Shown here: positions 9,501 to 20,014 of the stretch, one piece after another
How the letters are laid out: each line of letters starts with the position of its first letter
Position numbering within the stretch: the stretch's first letter is position 1
Assembly (NCBI RefSeq): GCF_963678635.1
Contig: NC_087064.1
Span: 73,223,465-73,287,464, forward strand
Reading direction: 5' to 3'
From: Symsagittifera roscoffensis
Taxonomy: Eukaryota > Xenacoelomorpha > Acoela > Convolutidae
DNA length: 64,000 nucleotides
Notes under the pieces: model-generated
What the model was told of the DNA's origin: nothing
The model's input: only the letters and a program-made list of their open reading frames with translations
The model's database searches: none
Position numbers and translations under genes: made by a program

Positions 9501-12500
9501 GGCTGTCAAAAACAATATGACAATTTTGCATATTTCTGTCCTTTTTATATTCGGTCAATATCAATAATAAGTCAATATTTCATACTCGGTCAATATCCGA
9601 GCAGCTGTAGTAAACTAAATGAAACTTTCTTCAATCTCGCAGAAACAATTTTCTCTTAAAATTCGAGTTGTCCGAGAGAAAATTGAAACATTTGATGCGC
9701 TAGCCGACCTACACAAACAGGATTAAGCATTAATTAAAAACAAAATATAGCTTTTTTCTTTGTAAAAAAACACTTTGATGCGTTTGATCACAAATCTCAT
9801 CTGAGGTAGTTAGAAAGCAATCCAACAAATGAATAATAATGCAGCCGTTTCACAAGCAAATCATTTCTCAAACCTCAGGGTAAGAAGGACAAAGTTATAA
9901 AAAAATTATAATTTTTGAAGCTTCTTTTAGCTCCTTCTTTTTTTAAACTGCAAAAAGTTTTGAAATGCAAATGCTTTTTTGTTTTTCAATTGTTTTTTTT
10001 TCATATGAAATCGGTAGTCACATAAGCATTTTCTTTACTAGCTATCGAAAAAATATATATATTTTTAGGCTTTCCTTCAGATCTGCTCATAGTCGAAAGA
10101 AAAAACATCAACATGCAAAAAAAAATCCATTTTTTTGTGGTCGGAACTTTCTGCTAGTTGCACATCAATCTACTATCCCTAATCATTCTCAGATGATACA
10201 AACATTTCAAGAGATATCTCAAACCTGAGTTTCATTTAATTTTAGCAATTCTTCCTAGTTTTGCTAAAATACTAGCGTCTAACGCACCATCCAGTGCTTC
10301 GAATTTTAACAACTCAAAAAAGCCGAATTTATCGGAAATAACATCTGCATCTTTTGAGTGTACTCTGACAGCACCAATTTACAGGGTTGGTATTTTTAAT
10401 TAGTTTTTTAAATTCAAATTTTGAAAAACCATAAAATCTTGAAGTTTTTTTTATTATATCTAAGTTTTTATAAAATAACTAAAGAAATGTCACATCTCGA
10501 AAGCTAAAATCAATTGAGCAGTAGCATTTGGACGCAAGATTTGCAACTCCTGAGAGTTCTCTGACAGCCCCTCAACTACAGGGTTCGGAATTTCAAATTT
10601 AGGGGAAAAAATTCAATTTTTCTGAAAATTTTTTCAAAAAATCACAATAAATGTCACATCTAGAAAACTATAAATATTTGAGCAGTCATTTTTGGAGGCA
10701 AGATTGGCAACTCCTGAGGTACTCTAACAGCCCCATACTAACGGGTTGAAATTTCAAATTTTGAAAAACAAAATTAAGTTTTCTGAAAATGTTTTGAAAA
10801 AATCAGAAAAAATGTCATATTTCGAAAGCTTCAAGGATTTGAGCAGCCATATTTGAAGGCGAAATTGACTAATTTGGCAGTAACCTAACAGAGCCTCACT
10901 ATAGATATGGAAAATCCAAGCTTTTATAAATTTTTTATACCTAAGTTTTCTGAAAAATTTTGAAAAAATCCTAAAAAACGTCATATCTCGAAACCCACCA
11001 GGATTTGAGCAGTCATATTTTGCGGCAAAATTTGCAACTCCTGAGAGTACCCTGACAGAGTCTTACTACAGAGATGGTAATTTCAACTTTTGTGAAATTT
11101 TTTATATCTAAGTTTTCTGAAAAATTTTGAAAAAACTTCCTAAAAAAACATCATATCTCGAAAACTGCAAAAATTTGAGCAGCCATATTCAGAGGCCAGG
11201 CTCACAACCCCCTGAGAGTACCATCACAGATTCCACTTAGAGGATTAAGATCATCAAAGTTTTGGAATTTTTTAACATTTCAAATTTTTTGAAAATTTCG
11301 GAGAAAATCATAAAAAACGTCATATCTCGAAAACTACAAGGATTTGAGAAGTGAAAATTGGTAGGCAAAATTCGCAACTCCTGAGAGTACCTTGACAGAG
11401 CCTCACTACAGAGATTTTTTAAAATTAAATTTTCTAGAAACTTTTAAAAAATCTCGAAAATTGCCTATCTCGTAAACAACCAGGAGTTGGTTATTCATAT
11501 ATGGAAGCCAGAATCGCAAAATCTGGGAAAACTATTACATTTTCCTACTATTGGGTGACTTATTTTAAACTTGATGAAATAAACACTGAATTTAAAATGG
11601 AAAATCGAAAAAAACTTTAACCATTGCAATATACGACATAGCTTAAATGTGAAAAATTCTTTTTGTTAAACATGCAAAAATAATACGTTGAAAAAGCTTA
11701 AACATGGCGAAATAGTGAATCCCGCATTTAAATATATAAGAGAAGAGATGAAAGTTAAAAAATTAGGCGACGGGTAGACAGACATAATCAAATTAATTAA
11801 AAAAGCAGTTATACAGACAGACAGAGACTTAATTTGGCCTCGAAAAAAATACTGAAAAATTAATGACCTTGCGGAAAACTATTTGAAAACTTTTCTCAAG
11901 CATTGAAATATATGATCTAGCTTAAACATGAAAAAATTCTTTCGTTAAACATGCATAATTATTATGCTTAAACATGGGAGATAGCTGTCACTCGCATTAA
12001 TAGGTCAATGGATAATTTTCGTAAAGAAATCGGTGTCATTAAAGATTATAATTGAAACTTTTAACCGATACAGATAATTGTGCTACAGACATCATTGTAG
12101 CGTCATTTCCGAAAATGATACTATATAGCAATTTCCATCTGACAAAAACTACCAATCGAAAACAACGCCAACTGGACAATATGGTTTGCTCGTCTATAGA
12201 TGCCCAAACGTTGTATTTTGCAACCTAATTTTGATATTGCACCAAAGACTGTCCCGTAGACACATTTCTCAGATTGTCCCGCTGATTGTAGGACTCTTTG
12301 ATGAAGTTTAAACTCAAGAGTAAAAGAAACCCACTCCACTTCACATATGTTGAAAGTCGGAAAAACTAAAAACTCGGAAAAATCATATCCGGTCGGACTA
12401 GCAAAAAAAAACAAGACTGCTCGTATATCAGGGCAAAGCCCTGAATGTTCCGATTGTCCCTTAATTCATATCGAATAGATTTTGGGAAAAGAAAATGTTG

Positions 12501-14716
12501 AAAATCTATAAACTTTGGACAATATCAAAGTGAAAAATTTCGAGTCGTACGAAATTAATACGACCAATTAGCTAGTCTCAATTCAATTTGGAACGATTTT
12601 GTTTAGCGGGATAATTCGCCACGCATAAACAATTCGCGATACGCTCTCATCATAAGCTCTCATCATTATGAATAAACTCTTCAAAGCGCGTATAATTTAG
12701 TCCAAAACATAAAAAATTTGGCAATTTTCAAACCCCCAGAACTTTACGAAAAAAAATCGGAGGTGAAATATCTTTTTAATACAAATAAGAAAAACTAACC
12801 TAAATCACTAACTAATTAAATGGGTGTCGTGGGCCTCCTTCCCTACCTCTACGCTACAGATCCATAATACCTTGAAACTAAAGTGCTATTTGTACTATAA
12901 TAGTCTGAGTTAATATCATTAGCATTGGCTGTACTTAAAAGCTGGTTATTGATCAACATCAAAAGGAGTTGCGAAAGAATACAGAAAAATTCTTTTGTTA
13001 AACATGCAAAAATAATACGTTGAAAAAGCTTAAACATGGCGAAATAGTGAATCCCGCATTTAAATATATAAGAGAAGAGATGAAAGTTAAAAAATTAGGC
13101 GACGGGTAGACAGACATAATCAAATTAATTAAAAAAGCAGTTATACAGACAGACAGAGACTTAATTTGGCCTCGAAAAAAAATACTGAAAAATTAATGAC
13201 CTTGCGGAAAACTATTTGAAAACTTTTCTCAAGCATTGAAATATATGATCTAGCTTAAACATGAAAAAATTCTTTCGTTAAACATGCATAATTATTATGC
13301 TTAAACATGGGAGATAGCTGTCATTCGCATTAATAGGTCAATGGATAATTTTCGTAAAGAAATCGGTGTCATTAAAGATTATAATTGAAACTTTTAACCG
13401 ATACAGATAATTGTGCTACAGACATCATTGTAGCGTCATTTCCGAAAAAGATACTATATAGCAATTTCCATCTGACAAAAACTACCAATCGAAAACAACG
13501 CCAACTGGACAATATGGTTTGCTCGTCTATAGATACCCAAACGTTGTATTTTTCAACCTAATTTTGATATTGCACCAAAAAAAAAAACAATTATTTAACA
13601 CTGAGGCGAAGTTGCACTTCGCATACACAAGCAAAAATATGACCGAGAACGCTACTGGGAAAAACTGATTGAGTAAAAATTTGAGTCTACAAAATTTTTT
13701 ATGTGACGCACGCCAATCATGAGTCTACATAATTGCTAAGTGACGCAAGCACATTATGACGCTTGAGTAGTACCAGTCAATTTGCAAAGAAAAAGAAAAT
13801 TACCAACTAACATGCTTCAATTTATAGAGCGGACGCATTTTAACTAGTATACGAAAAATTTCAGTAAAAACATCCGACCCTGCCGAGGTGGGAACCCTCT
13901 TATTTTGTCGTGGGCCTCCTTCCCTACCTCTACGCTACAGATCCATGATACCTTGAAACTAAAGTGCTATTTGTACTATAATAGTCTGAGTAAATATCAT
14001 TAGCATTGGCTGTACTTAAAATCTGGTTATTGATCAAAATGAACACTCAAAATGAGTACATTTTGTCGCAACAATATTTGTGTCGCAACAATATTTTCGA
14101 CTTAGGTTGGAAAAAAAGGTAGTTCATACAATAACACAACTTTTGCTTGCGTAAAGACAGCCAATATATTTTTTTAAAACTGTTGATTTTCATAACAAGT
14201 TTTGTGAACAATACAAAAAATTCAAAACTTGGCAAATTTGTTCTCCCATAGCGTACTAAATAAAACGAAAAATTTTCTTAATTTTCGTTTTATTTAGTCG
14301 AATACTTTCTTTTACTATTTCTCCAACTAACAAAGTGAACGCCCACGCTAGCACAAAATATCCATAGTTATGGTACATTCGCATCAATTTAGGTTAAAGT
14401 CTAAAACCAATTCTCTTTCCTCCAGTAAAATTACCGAAACTTTCCTGTGTATATTTTTAAAACATGAAATAATTTCATGCACTGTAGACAGTACGTAAAA
14501 TTTTACGTACTTTTCTGTTCCCTTTTCTTGTGTGATGTGGAATTGCAGAGGCGTTAGAGATTCTCTCAGCTTCTGCTTCTCTTTGTACTTCCACTCTCTA
14601 GTTTGTTTAGAAGACTGATCAGCTGTTGACTGTGTTAAATCACCTTGACTTGATTCTACCATAACTAAAAACTGAAGCAACAACGGAAATAAAACTCTAA
14701 CGATGTCAATGAGCAT
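6506..14716 (-). CDS. MSRB: Methionine-R-sulfoxide reductase B, three exons, predicted secretory
   Basis: Exons 14511-14716, 7311-7515 and 6506-6670 join in phase (206, 205 and 165 nt; 191 aa). MsrB reduces methionine-R-sulfoxide in proteins. Exon 1 gives a hydrophobic signal peptide ([18 protein letters not shown]) and then [15 protein letters not shown]. Exon 2 gives [17 protein letters not shown], the first zinc CxxC and a CGWATF segment (usually GWPSF in the family). Exon 3 opens with the second half of the [13 protein letters not shown] zinc motif and carries the catalytic [11 protein letters not shown] with cysteine rather than selenocysteine. The C-terminus (QNQSS) has no KDEL-type retention signal, so export or the endomembrane lumen is inferred. 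Donors are GTACGT (14510) and GTATGC (7310); the acceptors fit. Intron 1 is 6995 bases of repeats and intron 2 is 640 bases. The MSRB1/2/3 class is not decided. Confidence 0.88.
6671..7310 (-). other. MsrB intron 2
   Basis: A 640-base AT-rich intron, GT (7310-7309) to AG (6672-6671). I see no gene, RNA or clear repeat inside it. Confidence 0.8.
7570..8215 (-). repeat. Composite SINE-like element, best-preserved copy
   Basis: At the left is the R1 head with a GAAGC-GGA-GCTTC hairpin (7582-7594) and tttgcgatacaac. Then come an A-rich body, a tRNA-like block on the minus strand (A box ctTGGCCTAGAGGtgac across 8044-8060, B-box-like stretch across 8002-8018), and the end block gtttatggggaaaaagtctagttcc (about 8143-8167), closed by cttgttttcgcaagtgc. 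Partial copies are at 2755-3070, 16204-16420 and 19065-19260. The pol III-type internal promoter suggests a tRNA-derived SINE. No coding capacity is visible. Confidence 0.6.
8463..8985. repeat. Duplicated block B, copy 1 (523 bp)
   Basis: This is nearly identical, with about ten differences by eye, to 12257-12778, both within MsrB intron 1. It has no terminal inverted repeat and no open frame worth keeping, so it looks like a recent segmental copy or a non-autonomous element. Confidence 0.85.
10310..11520. repeat. Diverged tandem array, unit about 160-171 bp
   Basis: A core of the form cgtcatatctcgaaaac, gatttgagcagtcatatt, gcaactcctgagagtaccctgacag recurs at about 10493, 10652, 10813, 10979, 11149, 11320 and 11463, spaced 143-171 bases. 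Units are clearly diverged. It lies inside MsrB intron 1 and is satellite-like. Between 8985 and 10310 I see only AT-rich sequence. Confidence 0.8.
11651..12246. repeat. Duplicated block A, copy 1 (596 bp)
   Basis: This is nearly identical to 12984-13579 (same length). Internally it shows an older repeat built on attctttcgttaaacatgca followed by gcttaaacatgg. Confidence 0.85.
12257..12778. repeat. Duplicated block B, copy 2 (522 bp)
   Basis: The near-identical partner of 8463-8985, lying between the two copies of block A. Together with the R3 fragment at 12805-12980 it separates 11651-12246 from 12984-13579. Confidence 0.85.
12984..13579. repeat. Duplicated block A, copy 2 (596 bp)
   Basis: Its start lies 1333 bases after copy 1. 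Right of it, a short A-run leads into R3 copy 2. The arrangement A-B-R3 fragment-A-R3 suggests a partial tandem duplication of about 1.3 kb. Confidence 0.85.
13595..14130 (+). repeat. Dispersed repeat R3, copy 2
   Basis: Homologous to 1925-2430 along its length, from cactgaggcgaagttgcac to ttaggttggaaaaaaaggta. It lies in MsrB intron 1. Confidence 0.7.
14256..14297. repeat. Near-perfect 18-bp inverted repeat
   Basis: CTAAATAAAACGAAAA on the left and TTTTCGTTTTATTTAG on the right flank a short T/A centre, with one extra A in the left arm. It could extrude as a hairpin. It lies about 210 bases inside MsrB intron 1 and has no known role. Confidence 0.7.
14491..14510. repeat. Perfect 20-bp palindrome containing the MsrB exon 1 splice donor
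   Basis: GTACGTAAAATTTTACGTAC is its own reverse complement. On the minus strand its first six bases are the GTACGT donor directly after exon 1 (exon end 14511). A folded transcript could hide or duplicate the donor. Confidence 0.85.
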
Positions 14717-16203
14717 ATTTTACACACTTTTCAAAACTACAAACATACATCGAACTTACATGGCTGACACACTTTCTAACTTTCTAATATTGTTTTTGAA
14801 TATGAAATCTTCAACACTCAATTGGCACAGTGTCAACGAACTCGAAAAATTGGCAGTCAACGATTATTTTTTCTGAACAATTTTCACTTTTGAGTTTCAA
14901 AGAAAACAAATAAAGAAGCCTGAAGCTCTTTCAATTTCAAGTATTTTATAATTGACACATTTCTGATAAACTCAATTTGAAAAAAAAAATTGAATCAATC
15001 CATAATTAATTTTTTCTACTGCGATAATCTAATTCGTGGTATCCGTTTTTGAGTCTATCAGTCAAAAAAGTTTTTTGTTCGCTTCATTTGTGTTTTCGTT
15101 CTTGGAGAAGCTAATCGGCCTTCCTTTTGGTAAAATGTGGATTCTCGACTTGTGAAAAAAAAACAATACCACTTAAAAAAATCTTGTTTGTAAATTGGCA
15201 ACTAAGCAATGAACCTTGAGCGAACATAACTGCTCTTCAAATGATGCGAGAAACCTTTTCTGCTCAGACCATTTAGAACTAAGATCAAAAAACATATCAG
15301 TTCCGTATTCTGAGCTGATTACATAAACACAGCCAACAGAAAGTGTCAATTAAATCAAAAACAAAGAAAAACTCGACAGATTTTGTTCAAAAAAATATTT
15401 ATAGTCTTTAACCCTTTTGAACTTCATGAATCTTTCATGATTCACACAAATCCAAATCAGTAAGTAAATTTTTATACCGCTGGCAAACTTATAAACCAAA
15501 GTCCCTTTGCGAAATTAAGTCAAACATGTTTACTTGCACTTTAGTTCTTGTAGAGCCTAACTGCCCTTCCAATTAGTAAATGAACTTAGATGAATTTAAA
15601 AAAATAATAAAAGTCCCTCCGTCTAGATAGAAAACAATTAGTTTTCCTGAAAAAAACTTCCGGTCAAAACGGACGAAACTAATTATCCTGAAAAAAAACT
15701 TAACGGACGGAATGAGTAAAAAATAACTTCTTCATTAAAAGTTGGTTTGCAAAAGAAAAATTGCATAGACAAAAAACATGCAGACTAAAGAAAATACTTA
15801 AGCATCGAAAAAAAAGAAAAGTGGAAACAAAGACAAAAACATACGGTCAGAAATCTTTTGAGCCAAAAAAATATCAAAAAGGCTTGAAAACGAACAAATA
15901 GTTTTAACTCCCCTCCCTCTCGAAACACAAATGCACACAAACACTTTTTTTAGTTTATCAAAAAAAGCAAAATGAGGCCAATGAGTCAATATAATACATA
16001 CCGGAACATATGATGCTGAAAAAAGAGAAAAGGAAAAATAAACAAAACAAAATATTAATTAACAGATCGAATTGGTAAAACTACAACCAACGTAAAAATC
16101 AAATTGCGAATAGGATGGAAATTTAAAAAGCTAACATGCTCAAAAATATCTTTTGCAGCTTTTACAGCAGAAGGGGCCAGGAGATGAGTCCTGTGAATTA
16201 AGT

Positions 16204-16420
16204 TATTTACAGAAAAAGTCTAGTTCCCATTTGAAACATTTGCTATCGCAAGTGTGACACAGAGGGGACGCCAGAACACGAAAAAAGCAGCCTATAAAGT
16301 GCAAAAGGAAAAAATATAAATAAGCCTCGAATTAGTGAAACTTCAGCTATGCATCGGATTCGATCTCCGACCGTGAGATTTTGAGTACCACGCACTGACC
16401 ACTCAGACACGGACGCTCAA
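16204..16420 (-). repeat. SINE-like fragment with Ser/Leu-tRNA-like promoter boxes
   Basis: The end block ttatttacagaaaaagtctagttcc begins at 16204. On the minus strand TGTCTGAGTGGTCAGTG (16408-16392) resembles an A box and GGAGATCGAATCCGA (16368-16354) a B box, with typical spacing. The acceptor arms do not pair, so this is a tRNA-derived repeat and not a tRNA gene. Confidence 0.55.
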
Positions 16421-17169
16421 TTAATCACAAACACTAGCCACAAAAAACAGAGAACAGATGCTATGAAATTTCCAAGACTACAGATCGTGATTATAGCAAA
16501 AGTGCCACCAAAGTGAACACTTTTATTTGCGAGTTATGCTAGAAAAAAGAAAGTTTGTACTTAAACACTAAAAACTGAACAATTGCTTCGTTGATTACTT
16601 CTAGAAAATCTAGCAATACAATATCCATTAAAATAAAGCCAGCGAACTAGTAAGGATGTTAAGCAGAAGAGGGTTTACATACCGCAGGTATTGAGCCCTT
16701 TCCATTCATTATGCTCGCAGAAGCGCCTTTAGATTAAAAACAACACACAGCTGTAGAACTTCACTTCGCTAACAAAGAAAAAATGGATAATAATAGAAAA
16801 TACAAAAATCAACTTCAGAATAAAACCTGATGCAACGCTATTTGAAATCGGTTCTCTGCAACAAGGATGCGCAGAAACAATTTGCCAAAATGCGCAGAAG
16901 CATTCACTGATTATAAACCAACCCACTAACTTAAGCACTGAATCTGTTAACTTGAAAAGGTATGTTCCAGTTGCTTCGCACCACTTGCGATACAACACAA
17001 GCAAAAAAAAATTAGACATTGAAAAAACTATGTAAACCCAAATTTTCATATGCCTCGATTAAAAAAAACTGGAGGCCCAACTAAAGCTGGAGGTACACGT
17101 GTTTGATATTGAACGAATTTGCTATACTGATGCGGCACGAAAAGTATGATTTCAAAAATTGGACTTTGC

Positions 17170-17266
17170 CTTAAAATTTCTTACTCTTCTCAATTATTTT
17201 AGTAGACAACAACTAGGTAAAGTTGTGTCTCTACTAAAATAAGTGAGAAGAGTAAGAAAATTTAAG
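17170..17266. repeat. 97-nt long hairpin (arms about 45 nt)
   Basis: The left arm starts CTTAAAATTTCTTACTCTTC and the right arm ends GAAGAGTAAGAAAATTTAAG. They pair along about 45 bases with a few mismatches and one bulge, around a loop of about eight bases (taggtaa region). It could be a small foldback element or a small-RNA precursor. Confidence 0.75.
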
Positions 17267-17329
17267 ATAACCCATGTTCTCAAAGAGATAATTTTTCTCT
17301 AACAAAAAATTAAGGAGTCGCAGCTTCTG

Positions 17330-18545
17330 CATGAACAAATATCGGAAACCTTTTTTTCTATGGAACTTTTAATCTCAGATTTGATTGGGTAAATTTTAAG
17401 ACAATTCTAAAAGTTTCTAAAATATGGTCATAACTTCTAAAAAACGTTCAAAAGACTTTCCAAAATTCATAACGTTTTTCTGCCAAGAGCAAGTTATGGC
17501 CGCTTAAGCAGGTCAGATTCTCAAAGCCGGGTTTCTCGATTGAACACAATCTGAAAATTGGCCCGGTAGTTTTCGCTTAGAGTCAATAAGTTTCCAAAAA
17601 ACTGTCAAAGTTTCACAAGTTCGACTTGTTTAAGCGCCATAACTATTTTCTTAAAGAAACTGGGAATAGCCAGTTAAAAAGGTAGACTTTCATCAACCTG
17701 TTGCTTCGATTAAACGTACGATATCAGATTTGGCAGGATAGTTAGCGAGAAAAGTCAAAAAACGGTCGAATAATCAAAAATTGAATGTGGGAGTGCAGAA
17801 GGGATTCACTCAACCATTAATTTCAATTGAACCCAAAATCTCAGATTTGGGGCGGTAGTTTTCGAGAGAAGTCATAAGCTTTCAAGAAACAAAAAATCAA
17901 AATGCCAAAACTTTTAGTGTCGAAAAAATTGGGCGTAGTTGCATAAGCAAATGAGCTTCCCACAAACCGTTCTGAGAATTGAACCCTAAATGTCAGATTT
18001 GGGACGGTAGTTTTCGAGAGAAGTCATAAGCTTTCAAGAAACAAAAAAATCAAAATACCAAAACTTTTGGTGTAAAAAAATATGGGCGTAGTGGCATAAG
18101 CAAATGAGCTTCCCACAAACCGTTCTGAGAATTGAATCCAAAATGTCAGATATGGCGGGGTAGTGTTCGAGAATATTCAAAAAGTTTCAAAAAAACGGTC
18201 AAATAATCAAAAATTTGACTTTTCAGAGGGCGATAACTTCTTGTGTGCAACTTTTTGTTATTTTCCGCTAAAGCAGAGGAGCTTACCACTACGTTATCAC
18301 ATTGAACCCACAATATCAGAAGTATGACGATAATTTTCGAGAAAAGCCGAAAAAATTCATAAAACGGTCAAAAGTTTGACTATTCCGAAAGCCATAACTT
18401 TATGTGTAAAAAATGGGCGTAGCCACGTATGCAGAAGAGCTCTTCAAAACATTTCTATTCATTGAAGCCAAAAACTCATATTTGAGAGGCGTAGTTTCCG
18501 AGAAAGCGAAAAAAAATCAAAAATAGCTGGCAAACAATCCCTCAC
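17330..18545. repeat. Tandem array, unit about 153-168 bp
   Basis: The core aatctcagatttgggGCGGTAGTTTTCGAGAgaagtcataagc recurs, with variation, at about 17543, 17713, 17832, 17985, 18138, 18306 and 18466. The units at 17832 and 17985 are the most alike. It is unrelated by eye to the 10.3-11.5 kb array, although the period is similar. Confidence 0.8.
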
Positions 18546-19064
18546 TTCGAAGGTTGTAGACAGATGAGTAAAAAAAGACTCAAGGGCAGTATGTAGGCGC
18601 ACAGGGAAGTAAGCAGTCTTTCACTTGATAGCCCTTTTTTTGAAAAGCAGCAGAAATGTCTGAGAAAAACTAAAACTTTACAAATTTTTTTTAAATTCTC
18701 GAAAACGAAAAGCATGAAATTTCAACAAACAGATTGGTGAACATACAAACAACTTGAACAGTGTAGAGGGGAGTGTTAAAATTGTGTTAATCTCGAAACG
18801 GCCCAAAATTAGGTCATGAAACCGATGAAAAATAGGCCGAAATAATATAATTTGGGCCGAGGAATTTTTTTGGCGAAACAAAAAAAACAAAGGAAATACG
18901 AAGTCACCGTAAGTAAAATTACAAACTATAGGCGTAACTCAAACACTAAAAACAGCATAAAAAAATGTGCGCAGAAAAAAATAATTTCAAGATATGACAA
19001 CTAGGCCGACAACAGATAAGCAGACAAATAATTGACCGAAAATTTTATTTGAAACAGAAAAAAA

Positions 19065-19260
19065 ACAGGTCATGGTCAGATTCGAACCCAGGACTTTTGC
19101 GTCTCAGGCACATTAGTTACCTCTAGGCTAAGTGGGCCGGAAACGCTTAGAAACTTGAATACATTATGAAACAAGGTAGAGATGAGTACAGACGTCCAGA
19201 TGATTCTGTGGACAAAAATGTTTACGGAAAAAAGTCGAACAATACCCTTAATACACTACG
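19065..19260 (-). repeat. SINE-like element with clear tRNA A and B boxes
   Basis: On the minus strand the block begins GGCCCACTTAGCCTAGAGG (19139 leftwards; A box) and carries GGGTTCGAATCTGAC (19089-19075; B box), about 27 bases apart. The ends do not form an acceptor stem, which argues against a functional tRNA. A diverged end block (gtttacggaaaaaagtcgaac) follows near 19218. Confidence 0.6.
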
Positions 19261-20014
19261 TTTTTTGATTTAATTGATTTAGGCAGAAAAAAAATAACTC
19301 CTAGACTCCAAATTCTTTTTTAGAGCCTGAAAACTGCACAAATGCGTTTTCTCGCAAGCGTCCAGTAATTTTGGAGATAAATATACCAAAAAAAAAACAA
19401 GTCACTCATGAAATTTTCAATTATAAATAGATTTCAAATTGAAAATGCATCTAATAAACAAGATTACGAGAACAACGCATAAGACTGCACAAGTATTAAA
19501 GCTAGCTGGAAACACTAGATTCTCGGTCACCGAGAAAAAGGTAACTAATTAACAAACTAGCGATGTCAATTTTTCAAAGGTCAATTAAGCACTAATAATA
19601 TTACATAAGAGAGATGACTAAGACAATTAACTTACAATAAGGAAGAGAGAGTCTAACCTAGATTTGACAAAGACATCATATAGAGGACATAAATACGATA
19701 TTGAGGTCTAAATAATCGACAGAGACCTTAAATAAAAAATACTTTAAATAGGCTGTCACTGAAACCTTACTTCGGCCGTGTTGAGAAGCTCTGGGTCATT
19801 TAAGGTTGCTATCTACTGCAAGTAGAGGCCACAAAAAATACAAAACAAATCTTAGCATCAAAACAAAGCACAGAAAAAAGGCCTGAAATTAAAACAAACC
19901 AGGTGATGTTCAAAACATCGAAGGCACATCAATGAAGCACGGAAAAGATTAACACCTCAAGAAGTTAAACTTAAGTTTTTAATTTACTGTAACAAACGAG
20001 AGCTCAGCTACTGG

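Larger units (their letters stand above)
14717..20014. other. Gene-poor intergenic region between MsrB and the FoxN gene
   Basis: This is 5.3 kb in which I support no protein gene. The open frames are short, low-complexity and match no family I know. It holds a diverged R2-like stretch (about 14880-15080, cctgaagctctttcaattt), SINE-like tRNA blocks (16346-16420 and 19065-19139), an R1 head near 16974, a long hairpin (17170-17266) and a tandem array (17330-18545). The rest is AT-rich. The promoter of MsrB would be expected just above 14716, but no TATA-like element stands out. Confidence 0.7.

Noticed and set aside
12121-12414. 97-codon ORF in the MsrB intron
   Set aside because: It spans the junction of duplicated blocks A and B, so it is a by-product of repeats.
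16346-16420. Ser/Leu-type tRNA gene
   Set aside because: Promoter boxes only; the acceptor and anticodon stems do not fold.
19065-19139. Functional tRNA gene
   Set aside because: A and B boxes are good but the acceptor stem does not pair and the anticodon arm is poor; it is joined to repeat sequence, so it is a tRNA-derived SINE.
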